From contig NW_019091379.1 in assembly GCF_001949145.1 (NCBI RefSeq), positions 34,916 to 98,915 on the forward strand: 64,000 bases of DNA, read 5' to 3'. Shown here piece by piece: positions 47,957 to 60,712 of the stretch. The position numbers and the translations under genes were made by a program. Numbering within the stretch: position 1 is the first letter of the stretch; each line of letters begins with the position of its first letter. The notes beneath the pieces are model-generated. The model did no database searches, had not been told where the DNA came from, and saw only the letters and a program-made list of their open reading frames with translations. The DNA comes from Acanthaster planci (taxonomy: Eukaryota > Echinodermata > Asteroidea > Valvatida > Acanthasteridae).

Positions 47957-50900
47957 GGAAGGATGCAAGTCGGAATGGCTGACAATTCATAATTCGACAA
48001 ACATGCTGCCATTTAAAACGACAGTGGACGCTATCATTTGCAGACTTTTACAGACATCTCGAAATGAGCCTTCGTTTCGACTGACGTTTTAGTTAATTAA
48101 ATGAGTCGCAAAAGTAGAGGAAAATCTCCTTTTCAGTAAAGAGGCCTTAGGTGAAGTTAAATGATAGATTCTATGTTATATTTTAGGTTAAATGGTTGTA
48201 TTGCATTTTACAAACATTAATTATGACCTTTACAAAGTCTGACAGTAGAAACTTAATTAATAATATGGTCCGTTTCCAGGTGCTTGCTTGTTAAAGAAAT
48301 CATAGCATTTAAAGTTGTAGCTGCTAATGTTGAGGTGATTACACGCTTACCTTGTTTCTTGATAGTTTGTTTGGCCGGTATTACTGAAATAAGTGCCTTT
48401 GTGAATTATAGTACAACATACCAAAACTACCATATGTACAAAAAATGTAGCTGACTGTCTGAAGTGATTTATGAACAGTACATTAGCATTGGTTTGGAAC
48501 AAACATAAAAGGCCAGAACGCAAAAAGTCACTGTGTGTATACTTTTTTTCTGAAGCCTTATCTCTGAATTTTATGCCGGAAATATTGAATTCATAAACGT
48601 GAAAAGTCGCTCGGGTTCCCCTTGACAATTAGCATGGTCGTTGAAATGCAGTCAGTTACAGGTAAAAGACTGTATAATTGATACACGTTGGATCCAGTCA
48701 TTTGTCACATGCTCTTGGTTCGCTGCGCTGGAAATTTCCAAACGTGTCTGCTTTGATGGACTGTCATGATGAACACAATTATTGCGCATTAGTTAAGTTT
48801 TACAAACCATCACTTGTCCTTCAATGTTTTTTAATAATCATGTTCGGGTCGTTTATTACACTGTTTTAATCGCCAAATACTTCTGTGCGGATAAACATTT
48901 GCATACAAACATGCGATGGCCCAACTGCCTAATCGTTCATGAGATCGTGTGGAAAAAGTTGCCATGTGGAGTGGCGCTCTCCCCACCCTGCCGAGCTGTG
49001 ATGGTGTCAACTGATAATGCAAATTGAGTACCGTTCTGTTTGGGAAAGGGTACCCGGGGAATGCATGTTTGCCCATGGAAACGCATTTTAAACAGATGGT
49101 AACGTCACCTTCGGTCGGAAGGAGAAATGGAGATGTTAGCGGGAAAGATCCGGCAGAGCTGTACGAGAGAAAGGCCAACTCCAGACTTTGGAGCCTAAAT
49201 GGCTGTTCAGTGTGTGTGCAATTAAATATGCAGCTATTTCTGAGCTGATTGTCCATGTGCACTGGCGTACAGTCCATCATTTTGGTTCCAACAACGATAT
49301 TGAGACACTTGTGTCTCAGTTTTCTTTATAATAAGCAGCTCCGGGATCCAGAATTTTCGGGGGGGGGGTCACACCCGTCATTTTTTTAATGTCCGATTGT
49401 TGTGAACAGGCGGACACGGGCAATGCTTTACAATGTTTAAATAATCCTCACATAATGTCATCGTTTCATTATTATAAAAACAACTGCTGTTTCATTTTTT
49501 TTATTTATTTGTATGCCGTCCCCCAGCTATCCACACCCACCTGCGCCAGACCCCTCAATTAAGGAAACATTAAAAAGAAATGAAAAGAAAAGAAAAATGA
49601 TAACAGGGGAATGGAAGACAACAACGATCTAGAAAATCACCAGAATCCATAGGATGCCTCGGAGTTGAACCCCTTTTCCTATTGATCTTCTTCTGATGTT
49701 ATTGTGTTTTGCCCTCCCCTACTCCCCAAAGTGGACTGAGCCCCTTTCTCACACGTGATACATTATATAACAGAAATATGACCAAAACAAAACTCACATT
49801 TTTTTCTTCTTTTCGCTTTCATGTCGTAGTTATAGGCTATACTAATTCCTTCAACTCCTTGAATCCATCTGCATCAGTGGCAGAACCTTTGAGTTGGTTT
49901 TCATACGAATATATTGTGTGCAGCTAATTGATGTGTCGGATCTGTGCCGCTGTGTGCATTCGTTTGTTATGCTAATTTGTACGCATGTATTAATAAACCA
50001 TTGCAAGCAGAAAAAAGGGCAATGATCCATGTTTGTTTGAGATCGTATTTCATGTTCCTTTGAAATTGTATAGGCTGTCGAGGAACGGATAGCCTGTCGA
50101 GTTGCAATAAGTGCAGGTTCATCCTACTGGGAATTATCGATAGGGGATGTAAAGACCAGGAGATGGGAAAATATATGCCCTCCAACTTGGAGTGGAGATG
50201 GCCGTTTGTTTACCTGTTGCTGAGGTTACTTTGCAACATCACGTCAGCCTAAGGAGTGGGAGAATCATACAACACAAAGATGGAACCTCTCGAAATAAGC
50301 GTAAGAAGCCAAAAGGGCGGGCTTAGATCGGTTAATGGGCAATTTTTAAGGGGCTAAACAATTCCGAAATCTATTTATAACATTTATTAGACCCTTCTTT
50401 GGGACGAGGCTACATCATGGGGCTTTTTACAGGAGATGGACCAAAATAATCTCTATTTGGCTAAAAGGAGGTATCAATTCTACGTTTTCCTTGCCGACGT
50501 GCGCATTCTGCCTTAACGCCGGATCTTTTAAGTTTCCATCGATTAGTTTCCATAATTGCAGTAAGCGACATTCTGCCCACTCAAATCAATGCTGGCTGTT
50601 TGGAATGCCAAACAAACGGCTACAGCCAATTCCGGCTCATTCCGCAGCAGCTTTAGTTTCGGATTACGCGCCGCATATCGCATGACCGTCAATGACGAAC
50701 AAGAAATCCGACCTGACACCTGGGGGCGGGCTTCCGTGACGAGGGGGTACCAAAGAATCGATGATGAGTTAATGCGATGCAGCGCTATGGCCTTTTAAGA
50801 AGAGAACGGGATTACAACCGATTGGAGAAGGTAAGCAGTGATAAATGCCTGTCCAGTTGAACTTCCCAGCCAATGATATCATGGATAAATCCTCTGAGGC

Positions 50901-51894
50901 CTCTGTGGCTCAAGAGCTGCAAAACTTTATTGTTTGAAGGCTGTTGAATATGGCACCTCGTGACGAGCTATGACGTAGTTTGGGACGCAGCGGTTGTGTC
51001 CAAATTTCTTGGCTGTTTCTCATAGACTCTAGTGACATTTTACAGCCAACTGGATCCGCAGACGCGGCCTGTCTTGCTTGGATACTGTGTTTTATGAAAC
51101 ACTGAGGGCTTGCTGGTCGTGGGTGTGTTGGCGCATGTAAATTTGGGCCTGTCTAGTGACCACCGATCATAGGCCCAGCTGGAGCGCATAAATAGAGTTC
51201 AACGGTGACGTACACACACACACATCCACATCCACACTTGAATAAACCTTTCCGACAATCGCAATGCATTATGGGTTTGGATGACAAACAAGCAATAAAC
51301 CTTATGCACAACCCTAGGGGTGATGTGTACCTGCAAAACGTTAATCTGTCTCCATTTTATTTCATACCCCAATTCAAGCCATTCTCTTCTGACTCAGTGT
51401 TGCATTATTAATTTGGGTTGAAGATATTCACAAACTTCGAAGTTTAATTAAAGCACGGTAAAAAAAATGCAGCCTGAGGGAATCCCTTCCAAACAACACA
51501 AGTTTTTTTTTGCTGTGGACCGTGCATGCTTTGACTAAGATTGTTAATGTTATATTGCTGGACTTGTTTTTACATCGTTTATACCTCTGTTAAATGACCG
51601 AGTCTACAAGTCTGAATACTTTGACTGGTGGAAATGCCAAGTCTAACTACATGTACTTTGATTGCAATTATGAATAACTACATATCACCAACGGGGTTCT
51701 GGTTGGCTTATTCGTCAAGTCAGACTTACCGACTGGCGCCCATGACACACGGCGTATATACAATCTGTGACGTTGAGGCCGGATATCGCGGAAAACTATC
51801 ACATGAGGGCGCCTTATAAAAGGTTATGACCACAGTCCACAAAACCCACAGACGGACAGCTCCTGTTCAAAACAACAGTACCCTAACCGAGACG

Positions 51895-52690
51895 GCACCC
51901 GACTAAATTTTTAAAAAGCGTGGGCAAATTCACAATTAGTAAAGTAAATCAACACACAGTTGAAGAATTCTAGCCATAAAATTCTATGNTTTTTCGATTG
52001 TGAAAAAAAGGTCGTCTTGTCGATGCATATTCGAACATTTGAAAAGAAGAGATTGCAGTACCAAAGAGTAAAAACGGGAATATATTTTGAGAGCACATGT
52101 AAATAAAATACAGGCATTGCAGTGCGTCACGCGCAATTCGCATTGAACGCGCTGCCATTAATCGTTTCGCCCAACTGCTTGCCCGCACTTTTCAATCACG
52201 GTTGTGTTTATATTTCTGTCGTTCAGTCACACACATAACGCGTAGACCGCCAAGTTCGCCTTATTCAAAATTACAGGGTTTTTTCCGCGATCTGCGAGGC
52301 GCCCGACTAAAATCAAAACTATGGGCAAATTCACCCCTCAGTGTAGGGAATTTCCGCACAGTTGAAATATTCTAGCCATAAAATTGAAGCCATGTTTCGA
52401 TTGTAAAAAGAAATCCTTCATTTACTTAATCTTGCTCATAAGAATTCAAAACAACGCGGTTGCAACGATTGAAAAAAAGAAAGAGATAGCAGTACCGAAG
52501 AGTAAAAAGAGGTGAACGTATTTGGAAGTACATGTGAACAAATACAGGCAATTCCCCCAAATGTTAGCGTGTTGCGCTGCTATCCACCGATTCGCCCATT
52601 GTTTGCCCTCACATTTCTAAATCACGGTTATATGCGCAAGACTGGCGATCTATACGTTTATAATGTCTGTGGGTTCAGTCACGGACCTAT
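51895..52690. repeat. diverged tandem duplication, period about 404 bp
   Basis: Units 51895-52230 and 52300-52690 share in order CCCGACTAAA, GGGCAAATTCAC, CACAGTTGAA.ATTCTAGCC, ATAAAAT, ACATGT..A..AAATACAGGCA, TTCGCCCA, TCAATCACGGTT/TAAATCACGGTT and GTTCAGTCAC. Similarity is patchy, so the duplication is old. Confidence 0.7.
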
Positions 52691-52740
52691 ATATTAACCC
52701 TGGATTTGCAAATCCTTGTGTGAAATATACGCCACACAGC

Positions 52741-52875
52741 GGCCATTTTAACGAGCCGAATACAAATGCGCGGGTTGGCTGGCTTGCCATTAATTGTACC
52801 TATTGACACCAGGGAGAACAAAGAGCGGGCATCGCCGCGCCGGGCAAGCTTTGTATTCGGCTCGGTAAAATGGCC
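52741..52875. mobile_element. MITE-like foldback with 26-bp inverted ends
   Basis: The left end GGCCATTTTAACGAGCCGAA and the inverse of the right end GGCCATTTTACCGAGCCGAA both continue TACAAA, with one mismatch in 26 bases. 135 bp, no coding capacity. Confidence 0.8.
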
Positions 52876-55874
52876 AATAGTGGATTCAATGCTCTCTATA
52901 AGCTGATTAAGAGCATTGCAAGTAATATACGTTGGTGGGTTCAGTCGGTTATTGGTAACTTATGGAGCGCCCTCTGGTGGTTTTCAAGAATATCCCCTCA
53001 GCTAAAATAGCACATCTTTTGTACGTCTGAACACGACAACGCATTTTACCTGGTACCCAAAAAATTATTTGTTAAGGACTTTTGCCCTGTAAACCCCTTC
53101 CAGCCCTTGTATGGATTTCTATTACCCACCAAGAGCCGAGGTCGGAATTCACCCCTTGACACATTCTTCGGCATTCCCGCACTAAGCCTTTTGGAGTCTT
53201 TCTAGAGATGTCTATGTAATCCTTTTTACACCGATATCGTTTCCTAGCCAGGTCAGCCCGAATTAAACCTTCCTATTGACGAGCTCAATGTACGCTGACT
53301 GGCAAGTATGAGGCGGTTTTAATGACAAATGACAATACAAACCAATGGTAATATATTCAATGTTGAATTGAAACTACATAGACGTGTTTTTATCGAATGT
53401 TTCTACTTGTGTACTTTTTTGCAATGGGTATGGGACCGCCAAGTCCTGGCACAACGGATGATGGGAAATCTGCCCAGGGCCATGAGATGGTCATAAACGG
53501 TTTTTTAAACTGATTTAAATTAAAAAATGATACAGATAACATTATTCATTCATATCTCAGTCACATTTTATTCACTAATAAAACTCAAAGTAAACAACAT
53601 CGAAGAAATAAGTTTTTTTTTTGGTGTCCATAATCTTCTGTCCGGCTATGAGTATCATCTCGAAAAAACTATGAGTCTGTGTAAAGAGAAAATAATAAGC
53701 CTAGGACACTTTTAGAATCGCCCAAATAATGTTTTAATTTTAATTAATTTCAGAATTTCATATGAGAGGTCACGTTGAAAATTGCTCTACACGTATTGAA
53801 TGGCACTGACCCTTAAATTTCCAGTATAGAAATGCACCAAAAACAAGTGTCCCCAATAAGGCAATTTGCTTGGGTACCGACTATAAAATTCCTGGGCGCT
53901 GTGCTTATGGGAGCCAACAAATTTCTCCATGCTCATGTTGGTACAGAGCTAAACAGGTGACCAAGGTCAACTATTCCACGCTCGAACGACATGGGGCAAC
54001 AACCCACAGTCTTTGGTGTTTCTTTCTAAAAGTTTGGAAGGGAAATGAGAGGTCGTCAGTTGCCACAAATATGGAATTGAGCTGTGAGTGAATATAGATA
54101 TTTTATAGAGAGCGACATGAGTGTCTTAATTGTTGCAAACCAAAATAGTGGGTTATGAGTCAGAGGACAATACAATACGAGTGGAACAGAGCACCCGTCG
54201 TCACCCTTTCTGGAAAGCCCATCGAAATTCTGGCGAGTAAGTTTTTTGATGTCATTTTTTTTTCTTCAGAGGAAGAGTGCATTTAGGGAGTTGTATTTTG
54301 AAGAACAATGCCAACATCATTCATATCCAGGTTGTCAAGTAACTGACTACGTTAATTTTACTTCACTGCTCTGGACTTGCTATAGGACGGCTGCAATTTT
54401 TCTTTCTCAGGATCGGTTAATATACGGCCAGTAACAACCCATCCATGTCTTCGGATAAACACATAAAGCCTCTAGATAATGGCTACAATAGGCTCATGTA
54501 TTGTTTCTAGCCGCAATCAAGTAATTTGGACACGGCTGATGTTATCAAGAGAACTGCCATAATGCGTCCAGAGAGCAGACCAACGCAGTACCGTCGTTTA
54601 AGGCTGCACTGAATGCAGAGTGTAGCCGAAGCTTCCACGAAGGGGGGGGGGTATTGCCGGCCATGGCCATGTGCGACATTCGGATACAATTGTCCTTTGA
54701 GACAAGTCATGGTGTTTGGAAATTGGTGAGGTTATTGTGGTAGAGATCAGTCCTAAGGCCTATAATCATGTGCTTATGGTACTTCAAATATCTTATACTA
54801 TCTACATTATAACTATAAGACGATAATTTCTCTACCAGCATTAAGTCTTCACTTTACAGAAATCATTTGAAACGATCATTGTTTAATTAAATTAAGAAAC
54901 AAAACTTATAATACACAGTGCGTCGTCAGTAATAGTTCTTGTCTTGAGTCATCATTATATCACAAAATTTCACCTTACAAGGCAAGAATTCGCTAGCAAG
55001 CCCATGTGCACGAAGGCTACACAATTTTAAAGCATTGCTTATAAATTTCGTATCGCATGACTCATTATTATTACAATTGTTCTTGCTGTCGTTGGAGCAA
55101 TATCTTCCACGTTAAAATATCTAACATCTATTTATAACGTCGCTAAGTCGTTTTATATTTAATTGTTGAGTTTAGCATGACCTTTTTGTTTTGTTTTTCA
55201 CAAAATTGGCATTAAAATAATTCGCTTGTTAAAATTTGAATACCCTAAAGCGTCCTTAAATAAATGTAAAAAGCGACAACCTACTTCCCCCAAACATTAT
55301 GACAAGTTAAAGGGTGTACCCCTGAGGAAATACGTATTGGCAGTTTGCACCCATGCTAGCGTTTCCAGAGTTCGACTTTGTTCCTAGCATTTGCTGTCTA
55401 CCAGTGATCCACATGCAAACCTTTCCAAACTGCAGTGGTCGATTTCTTCTTCTTTTCCCCAATTTTTCTTGTCAACGTAATGATTTCTGGGTGTTATTCT
55501 CGCTCAAAAATAGTCAAAGCTACCCATTTTTATTAAAATACTTTAACTGTATGAGTTCACAAAACAGGTGCTGTGTTTGGGTTCCAGGCTTGGCAACTGC
55601 GCCGGTAGGAGTTGGTTGTTGGTTTCGAGAAAAAGCATGCCCCATCCCTTTTTCCTGTTGTCTCGGACGTCCTGTATTCTCCTATCAATTCATATTAAGG
55701 ACCACTTCTAAGACCTACAGATCAAGAAAGTATGACATAAGCAGATAGGGTTATTAGCGTTCATGGTTTGATATTTACAAAGCCGAAGAACGAATTTTCA
55801 AACAGAAAAAAAAAGTTTCTGAGAAGGGCCCAGAAAGGCTGCAGCATAGAGGATTTTAGCCTGTACTCCCTTAT

Positions 55875-56000
55875 GCGCTATCCGCCTCGAGCAGAAGCAC
55901 TCCCTCATTGGTTGAAAAGAGCCACGTTGGTGGGGAGTGTTCATTTTGTTGGTAGCGAACCAGCGAAAGTCAGTTCTGACCAAAGGAGCGTCTGTCGCTG
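55875..56000 (-). repeat. dispersed repeat R1, copy 3
   Basis: The inverse complement matches the 3' two thirds of copies 1 and 2, but lacks about 40 bp between GCTGGTTC and the ACCAACAAAATG block of copy 2. Confidence 0.65.
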
Positions 56001-56265
56001 AGAAAATTGCACCCTCTCTTAGTCCAGGTCGAGGGTCATAATCATCGCTATCTTAGCACACACACATGTATAAAGCCTGAAGCTGTGTTTGAAAGTTCTG
56101 GCAACGGCTGGCATCAACTCTCAAACCACGCCTGTGCAACAGGGCTGCAGCCACCCAAAGTGGGTGCGTTCACAAATGTTGGTCGCGGCCAAGACTTCCA
56201 GAGGCTGGGTCCGCAACAATGATGTGTCCAATTTCTCCCCATCAGTTTAAAAACTGAAGCCATTA

Positions 56266-56301
56266 TTACCTACTCATTTCCGATTCGGATATGACTTCAG
56301 T
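56266..56301 (-). CDS. tentative terminal exon of second EH-like gene
   Basis: Phase-0 acceptor CTGGGTTAG, then TEVISESEMSR and TAA. Short and weakly supported. Confidence 0.2.
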   Translation of the reverse strand, partial: TEVISESEMSR

Positions 56302-57567
56302 CTAACCCAGAAACAAGCTAGACGCGCACTTGATATGAAGTGTTTTGTAGTGTATCTCACGCTAAACATCGGAGGGATACGCTACAGCATGCGTATGCAT
56401 ATTTAAGTCTTAATTTAGTGCTTTTGAATAAAGCCAAATATGTTGAAAGGGACATAAACACTGGAAATATACTTGATGATTGAGTTACCTCAAAAACTTG
56501 CTCTTGTAGCTCATGAGGCAGGCTGCCGACCACTGTATCCAGGTAGCATTCTGGCGTCGCTATTCCTCTCTGAAGGAAGCAAAATGGAAAACAACAACAA
56601 TCGTCTCATTCGTATGCGGATCTAAGGTTAAAAAAAAATGGCCGCCATTTAATATGGTCGGCCGAAGTTGGTAGGAAGTTCCTGCTTGTTTGCACGAACT
56701 TCAATCCCAGAATGCACATTGCTACGTTGGTGTTCGGAAAGACATGTTGTTATTTAGAAATCACAAGCGGTAATTATTGTCAGTGTTTTTCATAATTTGC
56801 TAACTATAATTTGCTAAGGTCATAATGATTTATCTGTTTACAGGACAATTAACCCAAAATTCCCTCATCAAATCCAGTAAGTATCAATTAATGAGTGTCT
56901 TTGGCAGCAAAGTTTTAGTGTATATAACAGCCAAACGTGCCGAGGCATTCAATGATTAATTTTCTTTTCGTACAGTTCAGCTCACAAAACCCTCGCCGAC
57001 TTGATCGTGCTTTAGAAAACGTGAGCGATTTTCAAAAATATCACATGATATTACGGCCTGGCTGGCTTGATTGAGGGCTGCCTCGTCGAGTCTTAAATTC
57101 TTCCTGACTAGGGTGGGCCTTATTATTACTGTGCAATATCATTTTAATGGTTTCTATACCAAGGAGGTTTCTGCCTTTCTGTGCAGGTACAAAACATTGC
57201 TTTCTGTTATCGCTTGTAGTGGGGCAAACTGACGGTGCCTTCTCAAGAATGCTTTTGTACTTTTTATCGCTGATGGGAGATCGCACACAGAGTTGTTAAT
57301 GCCAAAGCGAGGCTTGTTTGCTATAATATTCATAGACTCATTTGAAGCATGGTGGACACAATAGAGGGCAGTATTTGAAGAGGGTAAATTTTGAGCCCAC
57401 ACAAAAGGTTTTACCTAAACCAAATAGCGCCCTCCTATTGCGTCCGCCATACTTCAAATAAGCTAACTGAATGATTGGTATAAAGCAAAGAAGCAAAACC
57501 TTTACGTCATTTGGTTTGTTCGTGTCCCTGTCGTCTCTCCATGCATAGTTTTCTGTCCTCTTACCGA
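56266..57567 (-). CDS. candidate second eclosion-hormone-like gene, 3' part
   Basis: Three exons on the minus strand join in phase: 57506-57567, 56489-56569 and a tentative terminal exon 56266-56301. The middle exon is the best supported (27 codons, phase 0 to 0, acceptor CCTTCAG, donor GAG|GTAACT) and reads RGIATPECYLDTVVGSLPHE then LQEQVFE. The PEC..D...GSLP motif resembles the P(E/D)CED..SIAPFL end of eclosion hormones, and the exon corresponds to exon 4 of the plus-strand EH-like gene. The upstream exon, GKRTENYAWRDDRDTNKPND, has a very T-rich acceptor and the same phase (1 to 0) as that gene's exon 3, with a dibasic KR at the same place. No signal-peptide exon or exon carrying the earlier cysteines could be found, so this may be a partial gene, a pseudogene or a chance alignment. 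Confidence 0.38.
56489..56569 (-). CDS. candidate EH-like C-terminal exon
   Basis: Clean splice sites and an 81-bp open frame with a single cysteine. After the cysteine it has 19 residues, exactly as in exon 4 of the plus-strand gene. Confidence 0.45.
57506..57567 (-). CDS. candidate EH-like linker exon with GKR site
   Basis: 62 bp, two bases plus 20 codons. Acceptor TTTTTCTTTTCTTTTTTCAG is very strong; donor GAC|GTAAAG is moderate. Confidence 0.32.
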
Positions 57568-59892
57568 CTGAAAAAAGAAAAGAAAAACGAACCAATAAAT
57601 TTACAAGTCCTGCGCTACGACCGATTAGCAATGCAAAGACAGTGCAACCACACAACCCGTTTTCACCGACTCGTTTTTGGGGTATTACGTTTTGTTAAAT
57701 TCTTGATGCTGATTTAAAAGTAATGTTATTTCACTTTTAAAAGCACATGAAACACAATCTTACATACGCAGCAAGGTATGAGACGGAGAGANTACTTTCA
57801 CGAACGAGACGACGGGAATACTCGATGGGAGCGGTCTGGACCTTTGACGTTTGCATGGATAATTAGCGTTCACATGCATGGTATGTCGTCTGCACTCTTT
57901 GGAAATTGCATATGAATCGTCTCCACTAATGAATAATTCAGTATTTCGTCTCAGGAAAAACTCACTGGTAAAGTCATTCGCAACGGTGATGAATAACATT
58001 CCTTAGTCTCTTGTCAAGCGCTGTGTGGGTCAAAATTACCATCACTGTAACCAAGAAGAGCTAGCACGATGAAGACCAAGAAATGAAAATGGCCTCTTTG
58101 ATTGGCAGGAATGTTTGATAGGGCTCTGTATCATGACTCACTAGACGAGTACGCGAACGTTTTTGTCAGGTATGTACATAACAAAAAAAAAATTTCTTCA
58201 CTGCTACAGGTTGTACGGCTTTTATCTACAATGCTGCGCGTCTTCTGTTTAAAATCTTAATGTTAACAGTGTTAATCTAAGTTTTATTGCTTTTTTTAAT
58301 AAGGTATATTCAATCGCTTGAAATATTAACTGAAGAAAATATTTCATCATGACAAAGCATTTGTTGACAGAAATGGCCCTTTTTAGCTTTTCAAAAAATC
58401 TAGTTTTTTCTGTGTTGGTGCTATTTCATTTTGTGAACATGCATGTTTAAAACCTTTAACCAAACTTTGAAATATTTAGGATAGGGCACAGTGTTTTCAC
58501 GCTGATTGGTTTGAGAAATTTAAGGGGAATATGATTTTTTTCACAAGAGAGCTTTCCTCGTGGAGAAAAACTTATCCTAAAAATTCAAATTCAAAGTTTT
58601 CTGAAATACACGAAGCTTTCTAGAGAAAGGGTCGGGTGTGGGGAATTAAATACAATCCCGGGGTCTCGCTCCCAGCACAACGGCGGCCCCTAAACCTCCC
58701 TTCAAAGGAGCAATAACATCCGCAGATGGCCTCGCTTCTGAATTCAACTTGACGGACTCCCTGTCCAACTTGAAAGCCTCGTAATTAGATGATTGAAAGC
58801 ACGTGGCCGCTGCGTTGAGTCACGGACTCTAAATGCTTGTAATTTGTGATTTCTATTCCCACTTCCGGGCCCGCTGCATTATCCGAGACCACAATGATGG
58901 AGCGGTGCAATGCATTTTTACGAATTACACCGCTAATGTTAAGCGATGGAGCCGCCTCGCACGCAATAATTATGTGTTGGCGGCGGAATGCTGGGTATTC
59001 GTGGGATCAGCGTTAGTGGAGTTCTTAACATGTTTTAACGGCAAGGAGATACAAAATGAGCGCCATCAAACTTCCAAACACTGACACAGTGAACAAATCG
59101 CCAGAAAACTTTCCAATTTTGCTTGTGCATGATTTGGCTCTCTGTTGAGTTTACCTCTGCCATAACTGTATGACTTCGCCGTTTCTTCCTTTTGTTTTTC
59201 AGATTTGTATCTAAGTACCAGAAATCGCGGCACACAGCAAATGCTTCCTATCACATATTCCAGGCTGACTGAAGTAATTTTGTTGTAGGATTTTTTTTAA
59301 AAAGTGCTGCATTTTTTTATGCCATCCGTCCTCCGTACTGCATAGACAGACAGACATTCCCTTGACAGTTTCACTGCGATCGATAACTGCACACTTGAAC
59401 CGCTGATGTGATTGGCTCCTGCTCCATTACCTTCTCTGACGCGCTTTTAACGGCCTACGTGATTGGTTTAGAATGCCTCATTTCATTTGACCGTAGTCCA
59501 TCAGCTAATCAATCGTTTCGTTTTATTTTCTCTGGTCCATTTTGATGCGCACATCGAAAGAAATGTCAATGTCACGCATTTTGCGTCATCTTTACTTGTT
59601 TGAAAACCCAAATGTTTCGCTCTATGCTTTCTTATACTTCTGTTTTCTGTTGTCTTTGTCGTCTGTTGCTTGTTTGTTGTTTATCTGACATTGTCCTTGC
59701 GCAGCTTTAATCAGTCGATATTTTTTCAAATCCAAAGATGTTGCAGATATCTGTAACCCGTCAGCCATGTTGTTTTATGTTGCTTTTCTATTTGCAACGA
59801 TTTGTACGTTGACATAGTGCTTCGTTGACGAACCCCCCAAAAATGAAAAATTTGACAGACTAATGACATATTGTTGTAATTTAAATTCCTAT

Positions 59893-59930
59893 GCTTGCAG
59901 AACACCATGGCGGCATTACAACCGTTTGAG
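59893..59930 (+). CDS. doubtful 5' coding exon (MAALQPFE)
   Basis: A good acceptor (TATGCTTGCAG) is followed by AACACC-ATG and eight codons ending GAG|GTAAAA. Could be a first coding exon of a plus-strand gene running off the right edge, but no in-phase continuation was found. Confidence 0.15.
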
Positions 59931-60587
59931 GTAAAAAAAAAATACGGTTTGGGGGGCGGGTCTTCATACTTTTACCTGTCATAGGCTAATTAGTTTGAAG
60001 TCTCGGTCTTAAGATTGTAAGCCCTAACAAATTTCCATTAAACTTTCAACATGACTATTTCACAGAAATGTCGGTGCCAATAAGGGAGAAAGGGTGTGCA
60101 AAAACAAGGCCATCAAGGACAGGAGTAATCTTTCCTTTCCAACAAGAAATCCAGGCGGGGATTTGCATACTGTTGACCCGCTTTGACGTCCAGTTAATGG
60201 CTTGGAGTCTTGGTCCCTCCGGCTAAGTCATCTCCTCAAACCAGGCACAAGGGAGTCCTCGGGAACACTCTGGAAAAACACGGTACCGCCAGGATGCGGT
60301 ATAACGGGTACTTCAGACTGTTTGTCATCAGCGACTCCAAAATTCGTCCACACATGATGTTCACTGTCATTAATTTTGTGTCACAATGACTTCTTCCAAA
60401 ACTTGTCGATACCGCTCTCCGATAAACATTGCTTGTTGTTCACGTTTTTACGTTTGAAGGCGAAAGGCGGCAGTTCCTAAAATTGAAGCGAACTTGCCTT
60501 TTCAAGTTCACGTTTTGGGACTAAAGTCATTGGAACATACCTGCATCTGTTTCGTTGAACCATAGAGCTATTAAGAAGTCCTTTATA

Positions 60588-60712
60588 AGCTATCAAAAAG
60601 CACAACAAAATGGTACAGACTGGAGTTCAACCATGGAGCTATTAATTAAAAAGTCCTTTTTGATAGCTCAATGGTTGAACTCAGTACCATTTTGTCGTGC
60701 TTTGTGCTATCT
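60588..60712. repeat. foldback with nested arms plus a direct repeat
   Basis: Inner arms 60623-60642 and 60663-60682 (GAGTTCAACCATGGAGCTAT, one mismatch) and outer arms 60600-60616 and 60684-60700 (one mismatch) fold on themselves. A direct copy of the inner segment lies just outside at 60553-60583. Confidence 0.75.

Larger units (their letters stand above)
47957..56265. other. 8.3-kb region with repeats but no supported gene
   Basis: No splice-consistent coding exons seen. Contains the tandem duplication at 51895-52690, a foldback at 52741-52875, a G-run at 54643-54650, a CA tract at 51212-51238 and repeat R1 copy 3. One undetermined base occurs at 51989. Confidence 0.5.

Noticed and set aside
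55353-55748. 131-aa plus-strand ORF with several cysteines
   Set aside because: Phe/Ser/Cys-rich from pyrimidine-rich DNA, no domain pattern, no splice partners.
57049-57106. Alternative upstream exon (RKNLRLDEAALNQASQA) for the second EH-like gene
   Set aside because: Phases fit, but the donor GTAATA is weak and it lacks the dibasic site; the 57506-57567 exon has much better splice signals.
57735-57770. CVSC-containing stretch as the missing cysteine exon of the second EH-like gene
   Set aside because: Only two cysteines and the downstream phase does not match the next exon.
58036-58090. Hydrophobic segment as signal peptide of the second EH-like gene
   Set aside because: The frame runs into an upstream stop without any ATG.
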